Assembly (NCBI RefSeq): GCF_910592395.1
Contig: NC_088314.1
Coordinates: 12,522,001 to 12,586,000 of the forward strand
DNA from: Lineus longissimus
Lineage: Eukaryota; Nemertea; Pilidiophora; Heteronemertea; Lineidae
Direction of reading: 5' to 3'
Length of the DNA stretch: 64,000 nucleotides
Positions 12,002 to 23,944 of the stretch are shown here, one piece after another. The first letter of the stretch is position 1. Every line of letters starts with the position of its first letter. The position numbers and the translations under genes are program-made. The notes below the pieces were generated by a model. It saw only the letters and a list, made by a program, of their open reading frames with translations, did not search any database and was not told the origin of the DNA.

Positions 12002-12118
12002 CTTTTTCTGGTTGAATCTCTCCTCCAATGAAACCGACTGTGCTGTAACTTTGACAGCATCTGGAATGGTCAATGCTGGGAATGCAAACCAATAAAAGTA
12101 ATGGTACTTCTTCAAGTC
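12002..12118 (-). CDS. ATG7: ATG7 coding exon (autophagy E1-like enzyme), N-terminal domain
   Basis: 39 phase-0 codons between an acceptor with a TTTTTTCCAG tract and a GTAGGG donor. The translation begins DLKKYHYFYWFAFPALTIPD and ends EERFNQKK. This matches the ATG7 N-terminal domain block DLKKYHYYYWFCYPAL of animal orthologues, including the exon borders. ATG7 activates ATG8/LC3 and ATG12 in the cytosol; this N-terminal domain recruits the E2-like ATG3 and ATG10. The preceding exon is at 32678-32755. The next exon, which should start with an IEALECAYD-like segment, was not found on the remaining 12 kb and may lie beyond the left edge. No ATG7 exon other than these two was recognised. Confidence 0.93.
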
Positions 12119-12308
12119 CTGGAAAAAACAAACCAAGAGAATTAACAATACTCATTTCGTTAGACAAATAACACTATTTTAACAAACTTATTCATTTTAG
12201 TATTCACTTTATCATCATCAGCACAACCCGGTCTATTTTTACATGTGTATGAAACCAGATATTTTCAAAGGTTTCCATTCATAGCCAGTGGTTACGATGA
12301 GACGGGTG

Positions 12309-12480
12309 CGATTGCACCAAGCCCGCCGCACGCCCGGAATGTTCTACCAAGGGGCGTGATTAATAACGCCTGCAAAACCATTCAGCGGCATATCGCGCCA
12401 AGCCCGCCACACGCCCGTGATGTTCTACCAAGGGGCGCGATTTAAAACCGCCCGTAAAACCATTCAGTAGCGCGACCGAC
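12309..12480 (+). repeat. GC-rich tandem duplication (about 90 bp unit)
   Basis: Two direct copies of a unit with CCAAGCCCGCC-CACGCCCG-AATGTTCTACCAAGGGGCG followed by AAAACCATTCAG. It lies between the ATG7 exon and the hAT remnant. Similar CGCCCGTAAA-type wording recurs at 30966-31597. Confidence 0.55.
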
Positions 12481-12725
12481 ATTGTGTGAAAAGCGAAGGA
12501 ATTTCCCGAAGGCGTTTCTGTTAAAGTCGATTTGATTGGCTTCCTTACAGATCGTTAATTTCCGTAAGCCAATGAGCGACGGGTGTACATCTTTAGCTTG
12601 GATAGCTATTGTTTACATTCTCGCTCAATGCCTTGCAGGTTAGTGATCTGTGTTGTGCTTTCCCTCAGAGACCGCGAAGGTGAAATCGTTTTCCTGTGCA
12701 AGACTGCATGGCAATATCAATCAAC

Positions 12726-15700
12726 ATGAAGCTCAAAACATTTCTTTCGTGGCCTATCGACAATGGCAATTTTGGCTATAAAACCTCACCAAACGATCCC
12801 GAAAACCTCACACTTATACACTGCCGACTTTGCTCACGCCATATAAGAATAATAGAATCTAGCAATATTGTGAGAGGGAAGGTGCTGACTGAATTGAAGC
12901 GGTCATATATCCAAGGTATGCTTATAGGCCAAATCAAATGGTAATGTTTGATGAAATGCATTGCATAGCTAGGCATTGCATTGCATTACATTGCATTGCG
13001 TAGGCCTAGTACTTCATGTACACAACTTCTAAATTTGAAAAGATCGAAAGTCAGTGATTTGAGTGTGTTAGTTATAATCTATAGGCTACCATTGGCACCC
13101 CCCCCCCCCCCCCCCCCCCCCGATGCTGCAGACAGCAGTGCCAGTGCAGTTTTTCAGTCATAAATTATTTTTGTTTTTTAATTTTCAGGCACAACAAACA
13201 TAACAAAAGATGCTGTTGTGAAGCATTTTCACTCAAAGGCCCACGACATCGCGGTAAGGCATGAGAGAGAACTCACTGCAGAACAACATCATGAGCATGA
13301 CGGGACGACAGCTGCTAGTCGGATTACTGGTACTGGTAATGCTTCAAAGCAAGCAGATGGGGCAACACTTCCAAAACAACCAAGAATCGATGACCTAATG
13401 CGGCACCAGGCAAGAGAGGCGTACAGAAAGCTGTTCATAACAGCTTACATGCTTGCGGCAGATAGTGCCCCTATGAAAGGTAAAAAAAGTAGAATGTTTG
13501 GCGATTTCCTGGGACTTGAAAACGATGCAGTGATCTTAGTATCTTTCTTAGTATTGACAAGATCATTGCTTTGGTAAATCATCATTCTATTTTCTTCTGT
13601 TAAGTTTTAGTCAACCAAGTTGTAGTCTGTCATTTGTCACTAGTCAGTCAGTAGGCCTAGCTACAGTACTCTAGCATGCGTAACACTTGGTATTTTTCTC
13701 TTTCAGCTTTCACCACTGCTGTCAAAATCCAGTAAGTGAATGGGGTAAAACTGATTAAAGGAGTACAGAGTTCTCAGAAAGCAAGAGAGTTTGTCCACTA
13801 CATTGGCCAGAGCATTTGTCAGAAGCTGTCGAAGATCGTGTCAACCTGTGCATATTTCTCAACACTAGGAGATGGAAGCCAGCCCAAAAAAACTGGGAGT
13901 GAAAAGGAACTTGTTTATATACGTTGTGTCAGGAATGGTACCTCGGTCTATTACGCTGCAGCTCTAGCCAATATCGATGACTTGGGCAATGCATCGGCGG
14001 ACAATGTGAAGAAAGCCATTGACGAAACCTTCATTACGAAATTAAAGTGAACAGAAGAAAGGTATTTACTCTATTTCTCGACTCATGTAGAGAATTAATT
14101 CATGAAAGTGTGGAGTTGTGAGATGAGGCATTAGCGAATAGCAAGTAGGTGACTTTGTTCATATTCTGACTTAGTTTTTTTTTAAACAATATGACAATTT
14201 ATCATTTATTTCTTACTTCTAGGTACAACAGTCACTTGGTTGGAGCTACTGCTGATGGAGCAAGTGTCAACTTTGGCCGCATCAACGGTGTCCTGACACA
14301 GATGAAGGCAGAAAGAGGCTGGTTGGTGACAATCCATTGTGCTCTTCATAGGACCGAGCTTGCCTTGGGTGATTCCCTGAAGCAACAGAAGCCTTTCAAA
14401 GACATGTTTGACTTCATGGTCATGTTGTTTTACCTCTTCAAAAGGTCTGGGAAGATTAAACATTGCCTAAAGGTAACTGCAAAGGCCCTAGGCGTCCAGG
14501 TGTATGTTTCTCCAAAGATACACGGTACAAGATTCATCAGCCACACAAGACGTGGTCTAGATCATCTTCTCAAGAATTGGATCCCCCTTGCTATCACCCT
14601 TGAGAACATGCAGGCAAATCATGAGGAGGGGCAAATGAAACAGCTCAATGCTAAAGTTAGGGGCATTGTGAAACGCCTTCATGATTTAAGATTCTTGGCC
14701 TATTGCAATTACTCTTAGCACGTCTTAGACATTCTGGGAGAACTGTCTCTGAAACTTGAGCAAAATCACTTGCTTATCTTTGATGTTTGGCCACTGGTAG
14801 AAATGACGGTAGGCCAAGTTAATGATCTCTCAGGGGATCCAGGAGATACTCAGTTATCTGAGGATGGACACATCAGGTCATCCAGTGTTGATTTCTCACT
14901 AGTTGATGGCACAACATTGAAGTGTGACCTTGTTAACAATGGTGACAATAGGAAAAAAGAAGAGAATAGGTCGTATACCAGTGTCCATTAGATGATATGA
15001 AGTTTGTTCAGCAGGCTGGTGAGGTGAGTGATGTCACATTGAAGAGGCAGTTGAATGAGGTGAGTGAATGTCTGAATTCTCGCTTTAAGTCATTTTAGGG
15101 GGATGTCTTTCCAAACATGTGTTGGGTTGATCCAACCAATTGGGCTGCAAGTCCAGAAGGTGATGTATCAAAGATTGAGGCAATGGCTGACCACTTTCAA
15201 GTGCCACTTAGCTGAAGGTTTTGATAGGACCAGGATTACTCGGGAGTGGAAAGACTTGCGCATATTGGTAAGAAATTACTATGCATCAGTATCTTCTGCT
15301 AGGGAGCTCTGGAAGAAAATACTCCAGTACAGAAGGAAGTCATTTCCAAATATATGTCTTCTTGTGGAACTTGCATTCAGCATTGCAGCAACAACTGGGG
15401 TGGTTGAGAGTGGCTTCAGCCACCTAACCTCATTGCTGAATGACAGGCGCTTGACTACCAGCCATGCTACAGTTGAGAACTTGTTGTTTATCAAGTTGAA
15501 TGATAAAAACTGGACTCCTCAAGACAAAGATGAAATTCTTGACAATGCTCTGGATGACTACATGCAGAAAAGGAGAGTCCTTAGACTTGAAAGCACCTTA
15601 GCAACAGGAACTCAATGGGCCTGTGGACAACATGATGAAGATGTCGCATTGGATGACGATGATAGCAGCAGTGATTCTTCAGATGACGATTCAGATGCAG

Positions 15701-15903
15701 AATCTGTGCTTTCTTCAGATGACTGTCTCTTACTCACAGACGAAGAAGAGGATTTGGATCTTGGAGATCTCCCAGATGTTGAGGACTTCTCCTGCATTCT
15801 TGATGCAGAACATTCACACCCTGATCATGTTGAGGACCCCATTATTGATGCAGACCATACACACACTGAGGCTGACCCTACTGGTACTACTTCTGCTCAG
15901 TAA
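12726..15903 (+). pseudogene. Broken hAT transposase gene (ZNF862-like, BED-type finger plus hAT dimerisation domain), introns retained
   Basis: Exons can be placed at 12726-12915, 13189-13479, 13707-14061 and from 14223 on, all with GT/AG borders and consistent phase. Exon 1 carries CRLCSRHI and exon 2 HFHSKAHD, which together form a BED-like Cys2-His2 finger across the intron. Later parts hold the RNase H-like core (GATADGASVNFGR, CALHRTELALGD) and the C-terminal hAT dimerisation block (TTGVVESGFSHLTSLLNDRR). An acidic tail ends at 15903. It is disabled by TAA at 13733, TGA at 14048 and TAG at 14716, plus a frameshift near 15215. Because introns are kept, this is not a retrocopy; it is a decayed autonomous hAT or a duplicated hAT-derived gene. 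Terminal repeats were not found. Confidence 0.85.
13097..13121 (+). repeat. Poly-C tract
   Basis: An uninterrupted run of more than 20 C in the first intron of the hAT remnant. It produces a false proline-rich ORF. Confidence 0.9.
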
Positions 15904-17154
15904 TGCCTATATCAAATAGGTCTAGGTAAGTTCCAGCTTCTTTTCAACATGACTTAACCAAATAGTACTGACTGCAGTGCATGATCAGATGCCATCTGTA
16001 TAAGGTAGGCGATGGTTAGATATATTTTCACTGGTCAAGAGCAAGGACAATGGTTTAAGATACTTTATACTAGATTTCTGGTTAGGCAGTGTGTGTCGAG
16101 GTAATTCTTTTTTGATTGCATTCTTTTAACTAGTCAAGAGCAAGGACAATGGTTTAAGATACTTTATACTAGATATACTCTGTTCTGGTTAGGTGTGTAG
16201 TGTGCCGAGGCAATTCTTTTTTGATTGTATTCATTTGTCTGTGATCAACATGGCATCACCAACCATTTCTTATGTTCCTGTCCTGCCACACTGCCAACCA
16301 TTTCTTATGTTCCTGTCGGCTCGGGCTTGGACGAAATTTTAGCTCCACCCGAGAGTGTCTTGGTAACTCAACCAAGGTCCGAAGCCGAGGGTTCAATTTC
16401 TATTCTAAAATACTTCAAACTTAAAAAGATAGGCCACGAAAATAACTTGAATATGTGCGAATTTTGCAAATTCCATCCATCGCCGCCCGGCCGCAGCGCC
16501 GGTAGCGCCATTGTTTACATTATATTACGGCAACGTTACAGAAAATGAGACATGTACATTTTGTACAGCGCGCATAGGAAGTCCGCATCGGCTCGCTCAA
16601 GTGATGCTAAAATCCGCGCAAATGGGCTACTTGGAGCGTTTTTCTCGGCAAATATGTGTAGTGCTCATTAAAAAACTTAGGGTGGTTGATGCTTCCTTGA
16701 CTGTTTGTGTTTGAAGCAGTGTTTTGAGCGCCTCAAACTTCTGAAGTGAGCCGAAATTCCATTGACGTGACGTGTGCATGGTTTCCACATTTTAGTGCAA
16801 CCCGAGGGAACTTTGGTAGAGCATCTTGGTTGCGTGTCCAAAACACTCCGCTCTTAGAACGAGGCTTATTCATTTTCCATTTAAAAGTTGACTTTACGGT
16901 ACCAAGGTATTTTAGAATTTTAGTTTAAAATAAACATAGTTTTTGATGCAAATCGATTTTCTCTTGTCTCCTTCATTCCTGTTCCAGATTATAAGCAGCA
17001 TGCCATGGAGTATGGTTATGCCACACAGACTGTCACTGTCAGAGAGGAACCACCATTACCCTATTGTAGGCTCTCATTGATATATTTGGCCGCCAATTTT
17101 TGTCCCCCTGTCTCAGTACATGACCCTTTGGTTGGGAAAGATCAAGAATACAAA
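15904..17154. other. No certain gene; 100 bp tandem duplication at 16030-16232
   Basis: Two tandem copies contain CAAGAGCAAGGACAATGG, TTATACTAGAT and AATTCTTTTTTGATTG. Further on, 16988-17069 follows a good acceptor (CTTCATTCCTGTTCCAG) and reads YKQHAMEYGYATQTVTVR on the plus strand. It could be an isolated exon, but it has no clear donor and no partner. Confidence 0.4.
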
Positions 17155-17275
17155 TGAAATGGCCAGGGCCATTGTGCTCACTTGTCGATATGAAAGGGAG
17201 AGTATGAGGAAGAACTTGTCATTGTTAGGGGTTAATCATGCAATAGTTGTGGGATGGTGTGGTTTGTCTTGAATG
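17155..17275 (+). repeat. HINE-like head, variant of family A
   Basis: The palindrome GGCCAGGGCC followed by ATTGTGCTCACTTGTC. It is cut off by the head of the next element at 17276. A head of the same kind occurs near 58357. Confidence 0.6.
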
Positions 17276-18846
17276 AAACGGCCAGGGGCCATTGTGCTCA
17301 CCGTATAGATATTTGGTGCTTTGTAATTCATCCAGATTAAGAAACATTGTACATGTATAGTATATAGGTCAAACCAAAGTCAGTATGACATGTGATGTAT
17401 CGTTGCTTGGAGTAAGTACCATAAGAATATCATCAAAAACAAGTCAATAATAAACGAGATATTGCACTTTTTACCTATTTTAGTTTTGGCCTCCTGGTGG
17501 CCGAGTTGAGTACCAGATCAGATCGAAATTCGGTGTCCGAGGCTACATGACGTAGGGAGTCATGTGTATCAAATTTCAAGTTCAAAGCTTTAGTGGTTAA
17601 GAAACGTGCCATAGTTACAATCAAACGACAAATTTACGCCATTTGACCTCTGTGACCTTGAAAAGCAGGTCAGATCAAAAACTCATATGATATGTGATGT
17701 ATCCTTGCTAGGAGAACCTACCATAAAAATGTTATTGAAAACGAATCACTAAAAATAAGCAAGATATTGCACTTCTTACTTTTTCCATTATGGCCCCCTG
17801 GTGGCCGAATAAAGAATCAGATCGAGCCAAAATTTGGCATCAGAGGTTATCTGATGTAGGGGGTTATATGCACCAAGTTTCAAGTTCATAGCTTTACTGG
17901 TTAAGAAACGTGCCATAGTTTACACTCTAACGGCCAATTTACGCCATATGACCTCTGTGACCTTGAAAAGTAGGTCAAATTGAAAACCCGTAAGATATGT
18001 GATGTATTTTTCCTAAGGGTACCTACCATAAAAATTTTATCGAAAACAAGTCACTTATAAGCGAGATATCACACTTTTTAGATTTCCACTTTTGGCCCCC
18101 TGGTGGCAAAGTTGAGTATCAGATCAAACTGAAATTCAGCACCAGAGGCTATGTGATATAGGGGGTTATATGCACCAAGTTTCAAGTTCATAGCTTTAGT
18201 GGTTAAGAAACGTGCCATAGTTTACACTCTAACGGCCAATTTACGCCATATGACCTCTGTGACCTTGAAAAGTAGGTCAAATTGAAAACCCGTAAGATAT
18301 GTGATGTATTCTTCCTAAGGGTACCTACCATAAAAATTTTATCGAAAACAAGTCACTTATAAGCGAGATATCACACTTTTTAGATATCCACATTTGGCCC
18401 CCTGGTGGCAAAGTTGAGAATCAGATCAAACTGAAATTCAGCACCAGAGGCTATGTGATATAGGGGGTTATATGTACCAAGTTTCAAGTTCATAGCTTTA
18501 GTGGTTAAGAAACGTGCCATAGTTTACACTCTAACGGCCAATTTACGCCATATGACCTCTGTGACCTAATTAAAAACTTAAAAATTAAAAACCCGTATGA
18601 TATAAGATGTATATTTGCTATGAGTACCTACAACAAAAGTTTCATCGAAAACAAGTCACTAATAAGCGAGATATCACACTTTTTAGATATCCACATTTGG
18701 CCCCCTGGTGGCCAAGTAGAGAATCAGATCGGAGAGAAATTTAGTGTCACGGGTCATCTGACCTAGGGGGTCATGTGTACAAAGTTTTAAGTTCATAGGC
18801 CTAGCGGTTAAGAAACGTGCCACTGTTTTTGAACTAGGATACGACG

Positions 18847-18936
<90 letters not shown>

Positions 18937-19010
18937 AACGACGACGACGACGGACGACGACGGACGACGGACACTGCGGTATTGTATAGACTCCCCTACG
19001 GTGAGCCAAA
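17276..19010 (+). mobile_element. HINE/Helentron-like element, family A (complete copy with tandem core)
   Basis: The head is GGCCAGGGGCC then ATTGTGCTCACCGTATAG. The body has core monomers of about 302 bp beginning GACCTCTGTGACCTTGAAAA at 17645, 17949, 18251 and 18553; the middle two are almost identical. A long GAC/ACG microsatellite follows. The tail is ACTCCCCTACGGTGAGCC, where TACGGTGAGC is complementary to the head's GCTCACCGTA. There is no coding gene. Variable core number and a microsatellite before the 3' end are known traits of Helentron-derived non-autonomous elements. Confidence 0.7.
18842..18970 (+). repeat. (ACG)n microsatellite
   Basis: About 40 trinucleotide units, with single GGACG interruptions at both ends, just before the family A tail. 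It generates poly-Arg and poly-Val ORFs on the minus strand that are artefacts. Confidence 0.95.
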
Positions 19011-19405
19011 AAGTGGAGTTAGTCGTATTGTTTTCCACGTGCACATGTTACCGACGTTGGAATAAGTGAATCGTTATTTGTGGGAGAAGCTGAGAGATGT
19101 TTTCTGGCCAATTAAGACGGATTTACATGTGTCTTAGCTATTCAGTGACTATTGAAAATAAACAGCGCATTTACATTTTGTAAAACCTGCTGTCATTGGC
19201 CGAAATTTCAAATGAATGGGATGTACCTGTGGAATTGCGTGTGATTACGCTATCTTGAAAGGAGTATTTATCCTCGGCTTGCGATTAGAGAGAAATGTTG
19301 AAAACAATTGAAGCAAGGAATGCACAGTATAGAATATGATGTACTGAGTAACCAGGAAGCAGTTTGTATTCATTTTTGAGACAATAACATAGTTACAAGA
19401 CAGCC
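19011..19405. other. No gene seen
   Basis: Unique-looking AT-rich sequence after the family A tail. No exon, repeat border or RNA gene is recognisable. Confidence 0.4.
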
Positions 19406-19932
19406 CTATAGTCGGATTCATAAGTAAATGTCACTGCCCTTTTGGGCCGCTGCACAAAAACTACTGGGCCGATTTCTTCAAAGTTTGTTTTTTCTTGAAT
19501 CTAATTTCGGGACCCAAGAGGATTTTCATATTTCAGTAACCATGGTTACGAAATAATTTTTTTGTATGTATTGGTGTACATTGACGTAGTGTATTGATTT
19601 TGCCATTTTCTCCTCTGTACTGCTTATTTCTGGATGCATTTTGCTGAAATGTTCAGGTTAATTTTTTTTCGTGTGTATCTTTAAAGCTGCCAAGTTTCAT
19701 TTAGAACTATCCATCCAAAAAATCGGGCCCTCCAGATTTCCCCAAAATGGCCAAAGGGCTCCAAAGTTGACAATTTTTTTCTTTATAATTTGCAAATCTC
19801 TAACCTGGAAATTGTGTTGGGTCCCGAAATTAGATTCAAGAAAAACCAAACTTTGAAGAAATCGGCCCAATAGTTTTTGCACAGCGACCCAAAAGGGCAG
19901 TCAGTGACATTTACTTATGAATCCGACTATAG
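19406..19932. mobile_element. MITE with about 115 bp terminal inverted repeats
   Basis: The left arm starts CCTATAGTCGGATTCATAAG and the right arm ends with its inverted match. Both arms contain GCCCTTTTGGG and a conserved AAACTTTGAAGAAATCGG-type block with its complement. The loop is about 290 bp without coding capacity. A TA inside the termini fits a Tc1/mariner-type origin, but the exact end is ambiguous. Confidence 0.7.
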
Positions 19933-20940
19933 GCCTAACTATAAAAGCACTGATGACAGCTGTGCACTTTCATCATTATCATCACCTACTTTAGTCAACC
20001 AGCTCAGATGACCTTTCTTGGGGCAGTGATCGGTAACGTGAACTCCTTCCGCCCCAACAGGCAAATGTTTACATTCGTGTCTCCGTGTATCATGGATTCA
20101 TGTGTATACTAATTAACATCGTTGTTGTGTTGACACACTGACTGACTCTGACTGTGTACATTTCTACAGCGACGAAAAACGATCACAAAAATGGTTCTTT
20201 TTAAGCACTCGTGACATGTTTACAAAAATTAAAGCAAGTGTTTTTAGTAGAGGTTTACCTAATGAGTAGCGTCTGGGTGATTATAAACCATTAACTTGTG
20301 TTTAAAAGCCCACATTGTAACGAAAGGTTCCAACTTGACGCTAATCTCCAATGACGGCAGCCGAAACCAAAAGCCAAAACGCCATTTAGCCATACTCTCG
20401 AAACTTTGGGATCGTCAAATGCAATGGAAATCACATAATTTCTGACACACACTGCTACAATTCATCATTTTATTGTTCTTTCACAGTATTATTACGCCAC
20501 CCCGATTCGCAAGGCAGCTTGTACCAACTGGCTCTGCATTGACTATCCCCATTCCAAGCCGAAGAACAGTGTGACAAGTTTCTCATTTTACCTTCCAATC
20601 ACAGTCAAAATTTTCTAAAACAACCGGCAATGAGGACAAACTAATAATCTCAAACCAATCACAAGAATGTAATCAACACATACGACCTCATCCGAAGAGC
20701 GGATGATTAAGTTTTAGCATTGATTCAAGGTGATTTAATTCCTTCTTCGTCTCCTTCAAATTCATAAAATGGCTGTCTTCCATACTTGTAGTATGCAGAT
20801 CTAGTGGCGCAGTACAACACTGCGCATCTGGGATACCCCGACGGATTGCCTCGAACCGCGAAATTCAAATCTGCTGGCAATGTGCCAACTGACATTTTTG
20901 CACAATACCGCCACCTAGTGATATGAAACGAAATTAATCT
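19933..20940. other. No certain gene
   Basis: The segment 20486-20620 on the plus strand follows a TTCTTTCACAG acceptor and stays open (ATPIRKAACTNWLCIDYP) to a TAA. It has no recognised family and no partner exon, so it is left as a weak candidate. The rest is unique non-coding sequence. Confidence 0.35.
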
Positions 20941-21546
20941 ATTTAATATCGAAACTTCTATATCAGGCCGACCTCTAAAACTTCATTTCAAACTTCAATC
21001 TGCTGGAATAAAGAAAATGAGCTTTTTTAACCTTGACCTACTTATACCTGAATAGTAGGTCACACTGACCTAAATCTGTGTCAACATGTAGAGATGCCCA
21101 ATAGGTGTCTACATATCAAATTTAGAGAGTCTATGACCAATAGCAAAAAAACGTGCCATGATCAAAGAAATTTTAGAGTTTGACCTCTGTGACCTTGAAA
21201 TGAAGGTCAAATCAAAAACCTGTGTGATATGTGATGTACCTTTATTAGATACACCCACCATAAAATTTTCATCGCTCTAGCTTTAACCATAAGCTTAAAA
21301 ATGACAAAAATAGGTTTTTAAAGAGCACCCCCTATATGGCAGACCAGCAGTCAAATTGCGCTGATTTTCATTCTGAAGGAAGGTCTTGCCTAGGGGTACC
21401 CACACACCAAGTTTGAACTTTCTGGGTCAAGCAGTTAAGAAACGTGCCACGATTTTGTCAAAAGTTAACGACGGACGACGACGACGACGACGACGACGGA
21501 AGCTGGACGCCGCGGTATCGTATTAGCTCACCTGACAGGTGAGCTA
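20941..21546 (+). mobile_element. HINE-like element, family C type, 3' part with perfect terminal hairpin
   Basis: A core with CACTGACCTAAATCTGTGTC, then GACCTCTGTGACCTTGAAA, then an (ACG)n run at about 21470-21500. It ends in the perfect hairpin AGCTCACCT-GAC-AGGTGAGCT at 21525-21545 followed by AAAAA. No head was identified upstream, so the copy appears 5'-truncated. Confidence 0.65.
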
Positions 21547-21901
21547 AAAAGGCGAGAATTACTGAAGATAGCTATTATTTATTTAAATCATAGCCAAGGG
21601 ATATAATGCATCCCGCAACATGCATAATACCTCCTGCAGCAAGAGTTTACTGGAGTGAAAAAATAGCTCATGCGGCAAAAGCTTACTGGAGCGAAAAAAT
21701 AGCTCCTGCGGCAAGAGCTTACTGGAGTGAAAAAAATGGCTCCTGTGGGATATCCCAGCGGAGTGACCTATCACTCCTGTAAGAAAATCTCCTGGTAACC
21801 ACTGCATAGCAACTAGATGTAATGCGAACGGCAGCATGCGAGACTGTTCGGAGAGATTTTTACTGGATTCAAAATGGCGAGAGTATAACTTTTTGAATAA
21901 A
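21547..21901. repeat. Short direct repeats
   Basis: Three or four copies of a unit with GCGGCAAGAGCTTACTGGAG and GAAAAAATAGCTCCTG lie at about 21610-21745, period about 45 bp. No gene. Confidence 0.55.
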
Positions 21902-22570
21902 ACAAGAGGCCCAAGGGCCTGGCGCTCAGCTGAAATACATTGGGTACAAAACATGGAAAGTACCTATAGGTCTCTTTCAACCTCAATTTTGTTAGCATAT
22001 TGATATGCCTATATCACGCATTATACCAAAGAATGACAAAACATGCCACTTATTTGTAAAATTTAGGAGCTAGAGCCATCTTACCTTGAGGAGAAGGTCA
22101 AATCAAAAACCTGGATGTTTTGTAATGGAAACTTATTAGATACACCAACCAATAAGTCACTCTAGCGTCAGCCAAAGGCTTTAAAATGGCAAAATATGAT
22201 TTCCAAGATGAACACCTGACAGAAGAAAAAAAGTTAAAACGGCCAAGGGCCATTGTGCTCACCGTATAGGTACTTGGTGGTTAGGAATTTATCCTGGTTA
22301 ACCCTCCGCTCTGGACTGGATATTTTCAAGTTTTTTCGCCAGTATCGACTTTGCAAGAATTGCTATGAAGTTTGAATGAATAGAAAGGGCGGGAATCCCC
22401 TTTGAGCAGTTAAAAATTGCGGATCAGCATTAGAAATGACTGGAAAACCGATGTAGTGAAAAGATCCTCGACATGCTACTCGTCCAGAACGGAGGTACTG
22501 CGGTACTCGCAATTTTGCGAGACTCGTCCTGAAAGGGTTAAGAAACATGCTACATGTATAGTATATAGCA
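21902..22570 (+). repeat. HINE-like heads: family B at 21902, family A variant at 22237
   Basis: 21902 starts ACAAGAGGCCCAAGGGCC followed by TGGCGCTCAGCTGA. At 22237 there is a family A head, GGCCAAGGGCC then ATTGTGCTCACCGTAT. Neither is followed by a matching tail in the expected position, so both look truncated. Confidence 0.55.
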
Positions 22571-23940
22571 GCCTTCTCCACGGGCCATTCAATCGGGGCG
22601 CCCCGCCCCGATTGAATCTGAAATATACGAAGTCCGCCCCGATCAAATTTTGCCGCCGCAATCAAAAAGTACGCCGCCCCGATTTATAACCTGCATCACT
22701 ATTTTGTCTCCCCCAGAAAAAAAACGAAATTAGAAGCCCGGAGATGCATCTGATAAATGAATAAAACCTGTATGCCACCCTTTATACTGTGCAGTTGTGT
22801 CCGGGTAGACGGATTTCCTTCCCGCCGGCCTAAACTTGCGCATCGCGAACCCACTCCTGAGAGAAAATCAATAATTTATGGCGCAGAAAACCTCGGACAG
22901 AACACGGCGACCAATGAAATAATTGCGCGGCAAACCTTATTAGCAACCTTGGAAATGGCACACTCACTGTCTTCCTCCAGCGTAACTTGTTCTATATAAT
23001 TCCCTCCTAGTCCTCGAGGTCTCCGGCAGTCACGTTAATCGCTATCAGGCGACGTGGTTATTGTCAAAATTTACCAGCACTTCACTTTGAATACAGCTCA
23101 ACGTGCTAAATTTCGCACCGCGCATGCACGGAAAAACCGAACCCTGACGATAATTCCCGAGACAAATATGGTCATCGTACACTGCTGACCAATCACCTCG
23201 AGGAGCGGGAGTATACATGTCATTGACGACGGGCTCCACGCTCCACAACCAGATCGAACAGTGCGCCGTGAATGCAAGCCGCTGACCTCGGCGGCGGAGA
23301 GTCAGTAGCCTTCTCTTTGATCTCTTTGATCTGGCACCGCATCCACTAAATTATTTATTTTTTAACTGAGCGGCGGCGAATAAGCTGTCCTAATTTCAAG
23401 TCAATCATCGACACACGCGATGCTTGGATGGGGCTACGCACAACGAAATCAGCGGCTCTAGTTTTGAGAATGGAATAGGTCTTAAATGCTGGTGACGACG
23501 GAGGAAATTGCGCGCGAATTCATTGATTCGTTTGCATGGGTCTGCCGATTTGTGAGCATGGATACTTATCAGCTGAGCAGGGTCAATCGTCACTGATTAT
23601 CAAATAGATATTAAAGGCCTACGCAGTCCTTTTCTCTCGTTGGGTCTGCTTGTAAGCGGTGCAATGTAAGTCTAGCTAAGCGATTTTTTCAGCTTACTTC
23701 AGTCTTAGTTGATTGAGGTTGCCGATCAACATGCTACCAGCTTTGTTATCTCCGAATTTTTGAAGCTCTACGTATTTTATTTATAGTGAGATGATTAAAG
23801 ATGATATTTTACAACCGAAAAACGGCATTATTCAAGCCTAAACTGCCGCACGCATCGGCAGGAAATCTGCGCTCCAGATGCCGGGAAATCACGTCTAAGC
23901 CATTCTAGAATTCAAAATTTTCTGGGGGAGGTCCCCCAGA
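22571..23940. other. No gene seen
   Basis: Contains repeated CGCCCCGATT motifs at 22590-22685 and an inverted GGGGGAGGTCCCCC at about 23925. No convincing exon or RNA gene. Confidence 0.4.
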
Positions 23941-23944
23941 CACC

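Noticed and set aside
12981-13163. Proline-rich ORF
   Set aside because: Caused by a poly-C tract within an intron of the hAT remnant.
16988-17069. Plus-strand exon candidate after CTTCATTCCTGTTCCAG
   Set aside because: Good acceptor and coding-like translation, but no clear donor, no partner exon and no recognised family; kept only as a note.
17645-18840. Regular ~302 bp repeats considered as a CRISPR-like array or satellite
   Set aside because: Units are contiguous, long and interspersed genome-wide in elements with defined heads and tails; there are no short repeat/spacer units.
18683-19044. Poly-Arg and poly-Val ORFs on the minus strand
   Set aside because: They are translations of the (ACG)n microsatellite in a HINE-like element.
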